5,642 bases of DNA from Clostridia bacterium (GTDB lineage Bacteria; Bacillota; Clostridia; Saccharofermentanales; UBA5734). Where the stretch lies: contig RZZF01000133.1 in assembly GCA_009929975.1 (NCBI GenBank), positions 1 through 5,642 on the forward strand, written 5' to 3'. Below, piece after piece: positions 1-5,642 of this stretch; positions within the stretch are counted from its first letter, which is position 1, and every line of letters begins with the position of its first letter. Made by a program: the position numbers and the translations under genes. Under the pieces are notes generated by a model. It made no database searches. It had not been told where the DNA came from and worked only from the letters and a program-made list of their open reading frames with translations.

Positions 1-2
1 TC

Positions 3-374
3 TCTGAGCAGACCATCGCGGTCAATTCCATCAGGAACATGACCGCCACGGCAACTGAAGCATCGGGCTCGCAGCCTGCACGGAAACAACAACCGATCCG
101 CCGGAAAACGCCGCCCATCCGCCGCAGAAGCCGACAAAAAGTCTATCGTCTCAAAGGCTATACCACCGTCGCGAAAATCAACCGCAAATATCAGATGGAA
201 AGCCAGCAGCGTTTTTTGCGCCAGCTGCTCCTGATCATCGGGATTATCCTGGCGCTTGTCCTACTGTTTGAAATGTATAACCCGATCCGTGATCTGAGTG
301 AATGGTATCGCATCATCGGAATTTCCGATCTGGGCGGGCTGTCCGCAAGCGATACTCAGATGACCGGGAACTGA
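3..374 (+). CDS. Small basic single-pass membrane protein, 5' end outside window
   Basis: I do not recognise this protein. The frame is open to the left window edge, giving 123 visible residues and a TGA stop. An internal ATG at 39 would give 111 residues, but its only purine-rich upstream stretch (AGGA at 33-36) lies two bases away, too close for a normal ribosome site, so the true start is probably outside the window. Counting from that ATG, residues 1-60 are hydrophilic and very rich in Arg and Lys, with a proline/arginine-rich patch around 14-34. Residues about 62-79 form one hydrophobic membrane segment, and about 32 mostly polar residues follow. The positive-inside rule predicts a cytoplasmic N-terminus and a short external tail. 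The HAD phosphatase gene follows after 15 bases, so the two are probably co-transcribed; no functional link is implied. It could be the tail of a longer protein. Confidence 0.6.
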   Translation, partial: SEQTIAVNSIRNMTATATEASGSQPARKQQPIRRKTPPIRRRSRQKVYRLKGYTTVAKINRKYQMESQQRFLRQLLLIIGIILALVLLFEMYNPIRDLSEWYRIIGISDLGGLSASDTQMTGN

Positions 375-389
375 CCATTGGAGCCGCGC

Positions 390-1079
390 ATGAACCGTTA
401 CCGATATCTTTTGTTTGACGCTGATGGAACACTGTTTGACTATATCAGTGCAGAGCGCAAGGCACTTGAGCATGCGCTTCGTCTTTTCGGTGTCACTGTG
501 ACAACACCATTTCACAATATATATCAGGATATTAACAACGCCCTTTGGCTGGAATACGAACAGGGAAGCGTGACAAGAGAGGCATTGCGTCATCTTCGTT
601 TCCTTCGTTTATTTGAAGCCTTCGGCCGAACCGTTGACAGCCATGCCTTCAGCGACTGTTATCTGGAAAAGCTGAGCCAATGTCCTGACCTGATCGATGG
701 AGCCGAAACCCTCTGCCGCCAATTAAGCGGGACACATCGTCTGGCGCTGATCACCAACGGGTTTGCCCAGGTACAGTATCCAAGGCTGAAGGCGTCACCG
801 CTGGCGCCATATTTCCAGGATGTCTTTGTGTCCGAAGAGATGGGCTGCCAGAAACCGGATCCTGCGTATTTTGCCCATGTGCTCAATGCGCTCGAAGTTG
901 ATCGGCCGGAGCAGGTGCTGGTCATAGGAGACTCTTTGTCAGCGGACATCGCCGGGGGACTGCGGTCAGGACTTGATACCTGCTGGTATAATCCCGCAGG
1001 CGAGGTTCAGACTGTTCTGAATCCAACGTTTGAGATCCGACATCTGAACGAATTGAATGATTATCTGACAGATGCATGA
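390..1079 (+). CDS. yjjG: HAD-superfamily hydrolase, YjjG-type nucleotidase
   Basis: A cytosolic phosphatase of 229 residues, typical for the YjjG branch, whose members dephosphorylate pyrimidine nucleoside monophosphates, including non-canonical ones (house-cleaning 5'-nucleotidases). All four HAD motifs are visible. Motif I is DADGTLFDY, with Asp10 as expected nucleophile and Asp12 as acid/base. Motif II is ITNG, with Thr122. Motif III is the Lys of QKPDP (Lys155). Motif IV is GDSLSADIAGG, with Asp181 and Asp186 holding magnesium. The stretch between motifs I and II, about residues 18-100, is the helical C1-type cap that sets substrate choice. I chose ATG 390 because GGAG at 380-383 lies six bases upstream; an in-frame TTG at 378 would add four residues but sits in that ribosome site. 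The fold is certain and the subfamily likely; substrate cannot be read from sequence, and phosphoglycolate-phosphatase-like or general phosphatase activity is possible. Confidence 0.85.
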   Translation: MNRYRYLLFDADGTLFDYISAERKALEHALRLFGVTVTTPFHNIYQDINNALWLEYEQGSVTREALRHLRFLRLFEAFGRTVDSHAFSDCYLEKLSQCPDLIDGAETLCRQLSGTHRLALITNGFAQVQYPRLKASPLAPYFQDVFVSEEMGCQKPDPAYFAHVLNALEVDRPEQVLVIGDSLSADIAGGLRSGLDTCWYNPAGEVQTVLNPTFEIRHLNELNDYLTDA

Positions 1080-1132
1080 TGATCATTCGAACACAGGATG
1101 ATCATGACAAAAGTCAAGCGGTCTTTTTTTCA

Positions 1133-1172
1133 TCCCCAATTAGACAAAATAAAAATTTTGTCTAATTGGGGA
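1133..1172. repeat. Perfect palindrome, 18-bp arms, AAAA loop
   Basis: Left arm 1133-1150 (TCCCCAATTAGACAAAAT) is the exact reverse complement of right arm 1155-1172, with AAAA between. A stem this long and perfect is unusual for an ordinary terminator, and neither strand has a T-run directly after it, so it is not a textbook intrinsic terminator. It could still fold in RNA from either strand and end or protect the converging transcripts. Read inward from the right, the minus strand starts TGACCTCTCCCCAATTAGAC, which resembles from memory the terminal repeats of IS3-family (IS150-group) insertion sequences. It may therefore be a fused pair of IS ends or a tiny MITE-like relic. The palindrome is certain; its origin is inference. 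Confidence 0.8.
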
Positions 1173-1230
1173 GAGGTCAAATCCACGAAAACGGCTCCTT
1201 CCGGCCAAATGAGCCCTTTCGACATCCTAA

Positions 1231-1256
1231 CAAACAAAAACCGGTCATCGGACCGG
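1231..1256 (-). terminator. Intrinsic terminator for the leuA-DUF4127 unit
   Basis: On the minus strand a 6-bp perfect GC-rich stem (CCGGTC, loop CGAT, GACCGG; plus-strand 1241-1256) is followed by TTTTTGTTTG. This is a classic rho-independent terminator 116 bases beyond the DUF4127 stop codon. On the plus strand the same stem is followed by CTCTGTTTT, a weaker U-tract, so it may also stop transcripts coming from the HAD phosphatase gene. Confidence 0.7.
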
Positions 1257-1371
1257 CTCTGTTTTCGGTAATCATACATACTGCGAATGAACATTCATCT
1301 CATTCTGTTATTATTAAAATCTTTTTTCTGACAAAATAAAGTCTGATATTGATCAAATTCAGCCATCAACT

Positions 1372-2871
1372 TCAGACGTTCTTTGTATCCGGCACGAAAA
1401 CCGGTCCGCCGCCTGATTGTGTGAATATCGCCGCTTCAAATAAACGTGGCCAGCGCAGCTTCGCTTCGAACGCAGGAACCTCTCCATTGAATATCGCGTC
1501 CATCAGCGGCCGCAGCCCCTCGAATGCTTCCTGCAGATCGTGTTCGGCCCGTACTGAGTCCTTGATATTGTAAATGTCCTCGCCGCGGGCTTTCAAGCGT
1601 TCAGCCGCTGTCTGGCGGACGATGGCCTGATAGATCGCGTCATCAAGAACTCGTTCCGACGTAAAAGCGCGGTTCAGCTGGCCGTTTCCGGCTTGGCTCG
1701 CCAGAATCTGCGCCAGCAGCGTGCCGAGGGCATTGCTTGCCGTATTCCATGCCGCGTAGCCCCAGAGCGACTGAATCGGCAGAGTACGTGACAGGATTTC
1801 GAGAAACTTTACGTTTCCGCCATTGGCATAATCGAGGTCCAGCAGATAACAGTGCCGTCCTTTCCGGGAATAAGTGCTGATGACGCGGCTGAATTTCCGC
1901 AGATCATCAGCGCTGTACTCATGCGTCGGATCATCGCATGGCTGCGAAGCTTCACGCTGTTGGTAGCGGGGCACCAGAATAAACAGGACACACTGCGCCC
2001 CGTTTTCTTCGCGCATGGCCAGCGACCGCAGATGCCCCGCCAGGTTTTCCCTGAATGGACGATCCTCATAACTCGCGGTAAAATCGGTCTGCTTGCCGAG
2101 CCATATCACTTTGAGTCCGCATCCTTCGGGGTTTATCGCTTTTTGCAGCAGCTGCGCTCCGGCCTCATCCGTCCCGTTGAACATATGAACCTTGTCGGTG
2201 AGTCCAAGCGTTTCGATGTCATTTGTCAGTATCTCACGTTCAAACCGCTGCACACCCTCAGGTGCGCAATCTTCCTGCAGAACCAGGAGATTCTCCGCGA
2301 CACCTTCCGCCACTAGACGGATACAGGCACGGTTGACTTCATGGCTGCAGCGGCGTGCCGCAAAGAACGTCTGCAGGATTTTCGCGGGGATCTCCCCTTC
2401 CAGCTGACGGCATTGCCGGGCCGCGCCACTGTCGTTATGGGCTTTTTCCCGGTAATACAGCGTTGAATATCGATTGACTTTTTCCCACCAGACGAGCGTC
2501 TCGGAATCGAGCGTACTGATCGATGTGCGCATCAGAACATTGGCAAGATAAATCGCCAGTCGCGGTGTCTTTTCTCTGACCCGCCGCAGCACCTGCAATC
2601 GTTCCATCAGCAGATCCGGTTCCACCAGCGCCTGGCGGGACTGGATGAGGCCGCCGTACAACAGCTGTTCGACACTGATGACGAACGCGTCGCATTTCGG
2701 CGCTGTTTCTTCCAGCCAGCGGCTCAGCGCACGGGTGTCTGATCCTGTTTTGTAATGCCTCATCATGCCTTGCGGCGGGAGCCTGACCGTTGCCCCTGCC
2801 TGTCGCGCGAGCTGCACCGGCAGATCATAGGTACAGGGTCGAGTATCCAGTGGCAGAAACCCGATAATCAT
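1372..2871 (-). CDS. DUF4127 family protein, function unknown
   Basis: About 499 residues matching the DUF4127 family, which has no established function. Recognisable conserved blocks, numbered from the upstream GTG at 2880, are PLDTRP (10-15), EQLLYGGLIQSR (71-82), NGTDEAG (235-241), DLDYANGGN (348-356) and GYAAWNTASNALGT (374-387). Length is usual for the family. There is no signal peptide or membrane segment, so it should be cytosolic. The repeated Asp, Arg and Asn-rich motifs look like an enzyme active site, but no reaction can be assigned. I prefer ATG 2871, which has GGGTGA five bases upstream; GTG 2880 would add three residues and has only a poor G-rich upstream match. The gene starts 18 bases after the leuA stop with no promoter or terminator between, and a terminator lies beyond its end. 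It is therefore probably the last gene of a leucine-responsive operon. Confidence 0.85.
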   Translation of the reverse strand: MIIGFLPLDTRPCTYDLPVQLARQAGATVRLPPQGMMRHYKTGSDTRALSRWLEETAPKCDAFVISVEQLLYGGLIQSRQALVEPDLLMERLQVLRRVREKTPRLAIYLANVLMRTSISTLDSETLVWWEKVNRYSTLYYREKAHNDSGAARQCRQLEGEIPAKILQTFFAARRCSHEVNRACIRLVAEGVAENLLVLQEDCAPEGVQRFEREILTNDIETLGLTDKVHMFNGTDEAGAQLLQKAINPEGCGLKVIWLGKQTDFTASYEDRPFRENLAGHLRSLAMREENGAQCVLFILVPRYQQREASQPCDDPTHEYSADDLRKFSRVISTYSRKGRHCYLLDLDYANGGNVKFLEILSRTLPIQSLWGYAAWNTASNALGTLLAQILASQAGNGQLNRAFTSERVLDDAIYQAIVRQTAAERLKARGEDIYNIKDSVRAEHDLQEAFEGLRPLMDAIFNGEVPAFEAKLRWPRLFEAAIFTQSGGGPVFVPDTKNV

Positions 2872-2889
2872 CTCATTCACCCGGCCCCG

Positions 2890-4554
2890 TCAGGACCCGA
2901 GCGGCATCTGATTGACGGCGCTGATCACGGCCCGCAGCGAAGACTTGCTGATGCTGCTGCTGATCCCGGCTCCGATATACAGCTGGATGCCGCCGTTTTG
3001 CATCTGGACATAGGTAATCGCTTTGGAGGTTGAACCACGCTCCAGCGCATGCTGCTGATAAGCGGTGATTTCAATTTTCGCCTTGAGATAAGCCTGCAGC
3101 GCGGCACAGAACGCGTCCAGCAGACCATTGCCCTGTCCGGTGACTGTAATCTGGCGGCCGTTATGCTGCAGGGTCGCCGTCATCTCGACATGCTGATCAT
3201 CGAGCATCGCTTCACGGTAGCTGATCAGTTTCAGCGGTTTGATGATATCAACATAGCTGTCATAGAACAGCTGATGAATCGCCTCGGGCAGCAGATCGGA
3301 ATTACGCTCGTCGGAGACCCGTGTGACGATCTGGCTGAAGGCCTGCTGGACCGGCTTCGGCAGGACAAGACCATATTGCTGTTCGAGAATATAGGCGACG
3401 CCTCCCTTGCCGGACTGGCTGTTGATCCGGATGATTGGATCATAGCTGCGGCCGACATCCCGCGGATCGATCGGCAGATACGGAACCTCCCAATGGTCAG
3501 GATGATTTTTCATGGCCGCCATACCTTTATTGATCGCGTCCTGATGGGAACCGGAGAACGCGGTGTAAACCAGATCTCCGGCATACGGATGGCGTGGATG
3601 CACCTGCATGCGCGTAGTTTCTTCATAAATATCAATCAACTGGTTGATATTGGAAAAATCAAGTTGGGGATCGATGCCCTGGGAATAGAGATTCAGGGCC
3701 AGCGCGACAAGGTCGGCATTGCCGGTTCGCTCGCCATTGCCGAACAAGGTGCCTTCGACCCGGTCAGCACCTGCCAGCAGCGCGAGTTCAGTCGCCGCGA
3801 CGGCGGTACCGCGGTCATTGTGGGCATGCAGACTGACAAGAATCGATTCACGATGCCGTGTATGGGTACAGAAATATTCAATCTGGTCAGCGTAAATATT
3901 CGGTGTCGACATCTCAACCGTGGCCGGCAGATTGATGATCACTTTTTTATCAGGTGTCGGCTGCCAGACATCACAAACAGCGTCACAGATCGATACGGCA
4001 TAATCCATTTCAGTTCCGGTAAAACTTTCCGGGCTGTATTCGAAGATGAAGTCTGAACCGTGGGTATCCGCGGACGCGATCTGCTGAACCATCCTGGCGC
4101 CGAAAACAGCCAGATCAATGCACTGGGCACGATCCATCCTGAAAACAACATCGCGCTGCAGCATTGACGTTGAGTTATAAAGATGGACCACCGCTTTCTT
4201 GACACCCTTCAGCGCGGCGAAGGTTTTCTCTATGATATGCTGGCGTGACTGCGTTAGTACCTGGATCGCCACATCGTCAGGAATCAGATTGTGTTCTATC
4301 AGATAGCGGGTGAAGGCGAATTCCGTATCTGACGCGGCCGGAAAACCGATCTCAATCGCCTTGAAACCCATGTCGACCAGCTGCTGGAAAAAGCGCAGTT
4401 TCTGATCGAGATTCATCGGGATTTCCAGAGCCTGGTTGCCATCACGCAGGTCAACACTGCACCATTGCGGCGCTTTGCTCATCTGCCGTGACGGCCACTG
4501 GCGGCTGGCCATCGGCATGGTCGGATATGGCTTGTACTTGTGTGTGTTTTTCAT
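2890..4554 (-). CDS. leuA: 2-isopropylmalate synthase (long, yeast/actinobacterial-type LeuA)
   Basis: Condenses 2-oxoisovalerate with acetyl-CoA to 2-isopropylmalate, the first committed step of leucine synthesis, in the cytosol. The 554 residues follow the long LeuA form (as in Corynebacterium, Mycobacterium and yeast), including the N-terminal lead-in with KYKPYPT and RQWPS. The TIM-barrel carries SVDLRDGNQAL with Asp38, HAHND with His243 and His245, and GNGERTGN ending at Asn279. These align with the four metal ligands of M. tuberculosis LeuA. Glu176 (EYSPES) and His337 (SGSHQD) match its catalytic residues. Residues about 420-554 form the LeuA dimer domain, ending in GAGISSSISKSSLRAVISAVN, where leucine binds for feedback inhibition. 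The frame opens further upstream to 4713, but ATG 4554 is preceded by AGGAAGG six bases away and lies just past the T-box terminator, so this start is secure. No leuB, leuC or leuD is present in the window. Confidence 0.96.
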   Translation of the reverse strand: MKNTHKYKPYPTMPMASRQWPSRQMSKAPQWCSVDLRDGNQALEIPMNLDQKLRFFQQLVDMGFKAIEIGFPAASDTEFAFTRYLIEHNLIPDDVAIQVLTQSRQHIIEKTFAALKGVKKAVVHLYNSTSMLQRDVVFRMDRAQCIDLAVFGARMVQQIASADTHGSDFIFEYSPESFTGTEMDYAVSICDAVCDVWQPTPDKKVIINLPATVEMSTPNIYADQIEYFCTHTRHRESILVSLHAHNDRGTAVAATELALLAGADRVEGTLFGNGERTGNADLVALALNLYSQGIDPQLDFSNINQLIDIYEETTRMQVHPRHPYAGDLVYTAFSGSHQDAINKGMAAMKNHPDHWEVPYLPIDPRDVGRSYDPIIRINSQSGKGGVAYILEQQYGLVLPKPVQQAFSQIVTRVSDERNSDLLPEAIHQLFYDSYVDIIKPLKLISYREAMLDDQHVEMTATLQHNGRQITVTGQGNGLLDAFCAALQAYLKAKIEITAYQQHALERGSTSKAITYVQMQNGGIQLYIGAGISSSISKSSLRAVISAVNQMPLGS

Positions 4555-4560
4555 GGTCGG

Positions 4561-4567
4561 CCTTCCT
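4561..4567 (-). promoter_or_regulatory. Ribosome binding site of leuA
   Basis: The minus strand reads AGGAAGG six bases before ATG 4554. It decides the start of leuA against the longer open frame and lies after the leader terminator, so it is transcribed only when that terminator is bypassed. Confidence 0.85.
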
Positions 4568-4575
4568 TTCAATAC

Positions 4576-4611
4576 AAAAAACCCTACGTCTCCAATTAAG
4601 AGACGAAGGGT
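4576..4611 (-). terminator. T-box-controlled intrinsic terminator of the leuA leader
   Basis: On the minus strand a 13-base arm (4611-4599) pairs with 4593-4581 across a UAAUU loop. One internal U-U mismatch and a terminal U-G pair interrupt it. A run of six T lies at its 3' end: the last pairs in the stem and five follow. The 5' arm contains CGTCTCT, whose CUCU can instead pair with the AGAG of the T-box sequence at 4634-4631. The terminator and antiterminator are therefore mutually exclusive, as in the known mechanism. Confidence 0.92.
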
Positions 4612-4880
4612 AAACTCCTCCGCGGTACCACTCTGTTTCAGGCGATGCGCCTGCACTCTGCAGATACAGGCCTGAGCCGATATCCTGTCGCTGTAACGGT
4701 CGACCTCCGACAAAACCTACTGCCCTCACAGGGTTCGGACTTGTTCGCTCCCGGGCCAGTTCGGCAACTTCCCCATACCTCTTCACACCAGCCAGAGGCT
4801 CTCTGGAATGTCTCCGTTACGTACTTTTCCCGATCATCACGGACCTTATTCAATTGTCCATATCATCATCTGATATCTTG
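4576..4880 (-). ncRNA. T-box leader (leucine tRNA-sensing riboswitch) of leuA
   Basis: A leader of about 305 bases between the predicted transcription start and the terminator. The hallmark T-box sequence AGAGTGGTACCGCGG lies at 4634-4620. Its UGGU bulge would pair with the NCCA end of a tRNA having A at the discriminator position, as tRNA-Leu does. Stem I shows the loop-E half AGTA (4825-4822) opposite GAA (4762-4760). Just after GAA comes CTG (4759-4757), in the specifier position, then CCCGG (4755-4751), which can pair with TCGGG (4833-4829). The distal AGAGAGCC and GGTGTGAAG elements (about 4804-4781) match the T-box apical region that contacts the tRNA elbow. A small hairpin (4640-4652, AGGCG/CGCCT) sits just before the T-box as stem III. 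Uncharged tRNA-Leu should stabilise the antiterminator and switch on leuA and the following gene. The class is very secure; the CUG specifier rests on manual alignment. Confidence 0.95.
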
Positions 4881-4886
4881 AAACGT

Positions 4887-4915
4887 AATGTATCACAGAG
4901 TTCAGAAGCCGTCAA
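4887..4915 (-). promoter_or_regulatory. Sigma-A-type promoter of the leuA operon
   Basis: The minus strand has TTGACG (4915-4910), a 17-base spacer and TACATT (4892-4887). TGA directly before the -10 box makes it an extended -10 element. The predicted start is near 4880, at the beginning of the T-box leader and about 325 bases before the leuA ATG. It lies 60 bases beyond the stop of the LacI-family gene, so the leuA unit need not depend on readthrough from it. Confidence 0.75.
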
Positions 4916-4928
4916 GCCATCACGGTTC

Positions 4929-4944
4929 AATCCGTCGCCGGATT
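4929..4944. repeat. Short inverted repeat upstream of leuA promoter
   Basis: AATCCG (4929-4934) and CGGATT (4939-4944) are perfect arms around four bases; on the minus strand the loop is GCGA, a stable GNRA tetraloop. It lies between the LacI stop and the -35 box. No T-run follows, so it is a poor intrinsic terminator; it may be a weak 3'-end hairpin of the LacI transcript, an operator, or chance. Confidence 0.35.
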
Positions 4945-4975
4945 CGCCGCTGCAGCTTAAATCATCATTAATCCG

Positions 4976-5642
4976 TCAAGTTGATGAACGAATTTTCAAC
5001 TTCGGTTCAATCAGGATCCGCTGCCGCGTTCTCTGCGGGAAATGCTCAATTTCCAAAAGCAGCGCGTCCAGTGCGGTTTTTCCAAGTTCCTCACGCGGTT
5101 GTTCCACCGTTGTCAGACTGATCAGCGGCAATGAGGCGCAGGCGACATTATCATAGCCGATCACCGCGATATCACCGGGAACCTGCAGGCCCTCCCGCCG
5201 CGCGAACTGCAGCGCGCCCATGGCGATCAGATCACTGCCGCAGAAGACGGCATCCGGACGTGGTGTCATCTGCATCAGCTCGTGCATCCGCCGATAACCG
5301 CTTTCCAGAGAGAACGGTCCATCACTGATCCACTCAGGATGAACGGCAAGGCCTGCCTCCTGAAGGGTTTTCTGAACCGCCATCTGCCGGATCTGATTCG
5401 CAGGGGATGTCGCGCTGCCGCCCATATAGGCGATCCGGCGATAACCCCGTTCGATCAGGTATATTTCCCGATCGAAAATCAGGATCATGTCTCCATCTCC
5501 CCCGAAAGTGCCCGCTGGTTTATGAGCGAGATAAATCCCGAGATATTCGGAATCGATGAAAAGGCGATTGTAAGATCCAGTCTCCTTGATATTATCCCCA
5601 ATCCTTTTATGAATGCTACCAATATACGGGCAGATATTGCCG
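4976..5642 (-). CDS. LacI-family transcriptional repressor, C-terminal part (N-terminus outside window)
   Basis: 221 residues to a TGA stop; the frame is open to the right edge, so the helix-turn-helix and hinge lie outside. The visible part is the periplasmic-binding-protein-like effector domain of LacI/GalR regulators. YLIERGYRRIAYMGG (from about residue 61, counting from the edge) is the usual block after the first subdomain crossover. PDAVFCGSDLIAMGAL, VPGDIAVIGYDN and LTTVEQP are the canonical C-terminal motifs for ligand binding and dimerisation, and the end ILIEPKLKIRSST is typical. Such proteins usually sense a sugar or related metabolite; ligand and targets cannot be read here. An internal ATG at 5488 is not the start, since coding sequence continues upstream. 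Spacing before YLIERG is abnormal: two segments that each look like family landmarks, FIDSEYLGIYLA and ILIFDREI, appear in an unexpected order about 20 residues apart. The leuA promoter follows the stop, so co-regulation with leuA is not implied. Confidence 0.85.
   Translation of the reverse strand, partial: GNICPYIGSIHKRIGDNIKETGSYNRLFIDSEYLGIYLAHKPAGTFGGDGDMILIFDREIYLIERGYRRIAYMGGSATSPANQIRQMAVQKTLQEAGLAVHPEWISDGPFSLESGYRRMHELMQMTPRPDAVFCGSDLIAMGALQFARREGLQVPGDIAVIGYDNVACASLPLISLTTVEQPREELGKTALDALLLEIEHFPQRTRQRILIEPKLKIRSST

Noticed and set aside
378..389. TTG start extending the HAD phosphatase by four residues
   Set aside because: The TTG overlaps the GGAG ribosome site that is well placed for ATG 390, and the extra residues are not typical of the family.
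1852..2316. Plus-strand open frame of 154 residues
   Set aside because: Antisense to the DUF4127 gene with no recognisable motif or start context.
3049..4056. Long open frame of 335 residues on the plus strand
   Set aside because: It lies fully antisense to leuA, whose catalytic motifs are intact; its translation shows no family motif and no ribosome site. It is a shadow produced by codon bias.
4555..4713. N-terminal extension of LeuA by 53 residues
   Set aside because: The extension is the translated T-box terminator and antiterminator region; LeuA homology starts at the ATG at 4554, which has its own ribosome site.
4451..4853. Two overlapping minus-strand open frames through the leuA leader
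   Set aside because: They cover the T-box RNA, whose conserved structure explains the sequence; a short leader peptide with a run of Leu codons is not present, so attenuation by translation is not supported.
1..5642. tRNA or rRNA genes, CRISPR arrays, transposase genes, toxin-antitoxin pairs
   Set aside because: Nothing on either strand showed a cloverleaf, regularly spaced repeats, transposase motifs or paired small genes; the only tRNA-related element is the T-box.

Overview
The window looks like a chromosomal segment of a moderately GC-rich member of the Bacillota. The strongest evidence is a tRNA-sensing T-box leader with an intrinsic terminator in front of a leucine biosynthesis gene. 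The rest fits: Shine-Dalgarno-type ribosome sites, a DUF4127 protein and a LacI-family regulator. A clostridial or Erysipelotrichia-like gut bacterium is plausible, but the sequence alone does not fix the genus.

Layout. (1) Positions 3-1079, plus strand: the end of a small, very basic protein with one membrane segment, which I do not recognise, followed 15 bases later by a HAD-superfamily phosphatase of the YjjG nucleotidase type. (2) Positions 1080-1371: the gap between convergent genes. It holds a striking perfect palindrome (18-bp arms, AAAA loop) that resembles insertion-sequence ends, and an intrinsic terminator whose T-tract serves the minus strand. (3) Positions 1372-4915, minus strand: one apparent transcription unit, read right to left. 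It consists of a sigma-A-type promoter, a T-box leader with a leucine (CUG) specifier, leuA (2-isopropylmalate synthase, long form with its leucine-sensing domain) and a DUF4127 protein of unknown function. (4) Positions 4976-5642, minus strand: the C-terminal part of a LacI-family repressor that continues beyond the window edge.

How the genes work together. When charged tRNA-Leu is plentiful, the leader should terminate at 4576-4611. When uncharged tRNA-Leu accumulates, the antiterminator should form and leuA plus the DUF4127 gene are transcribed. LeuA makes the first committed intermediate of leucine synthesis and is probably also inhibited by leucine through its C-terminal domain. The DUF4127 gene has no visible promoter of its own and follows leuA by 18 bases, so it is probably co-expressed under leucine starvation. 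This is the most interesting functional lead here. The LacI gene is probably separate, because the leuA promoter lies in the gap after it.

No dramatic new system (mobile element with genes, CRISPR array, toxin-antitoxin or phage module) is visible. The points worth a second look are the leuA-DUF4127 coupling, the CUG specifier, the palindrome, and unusual spacing in the LacI effector domain.
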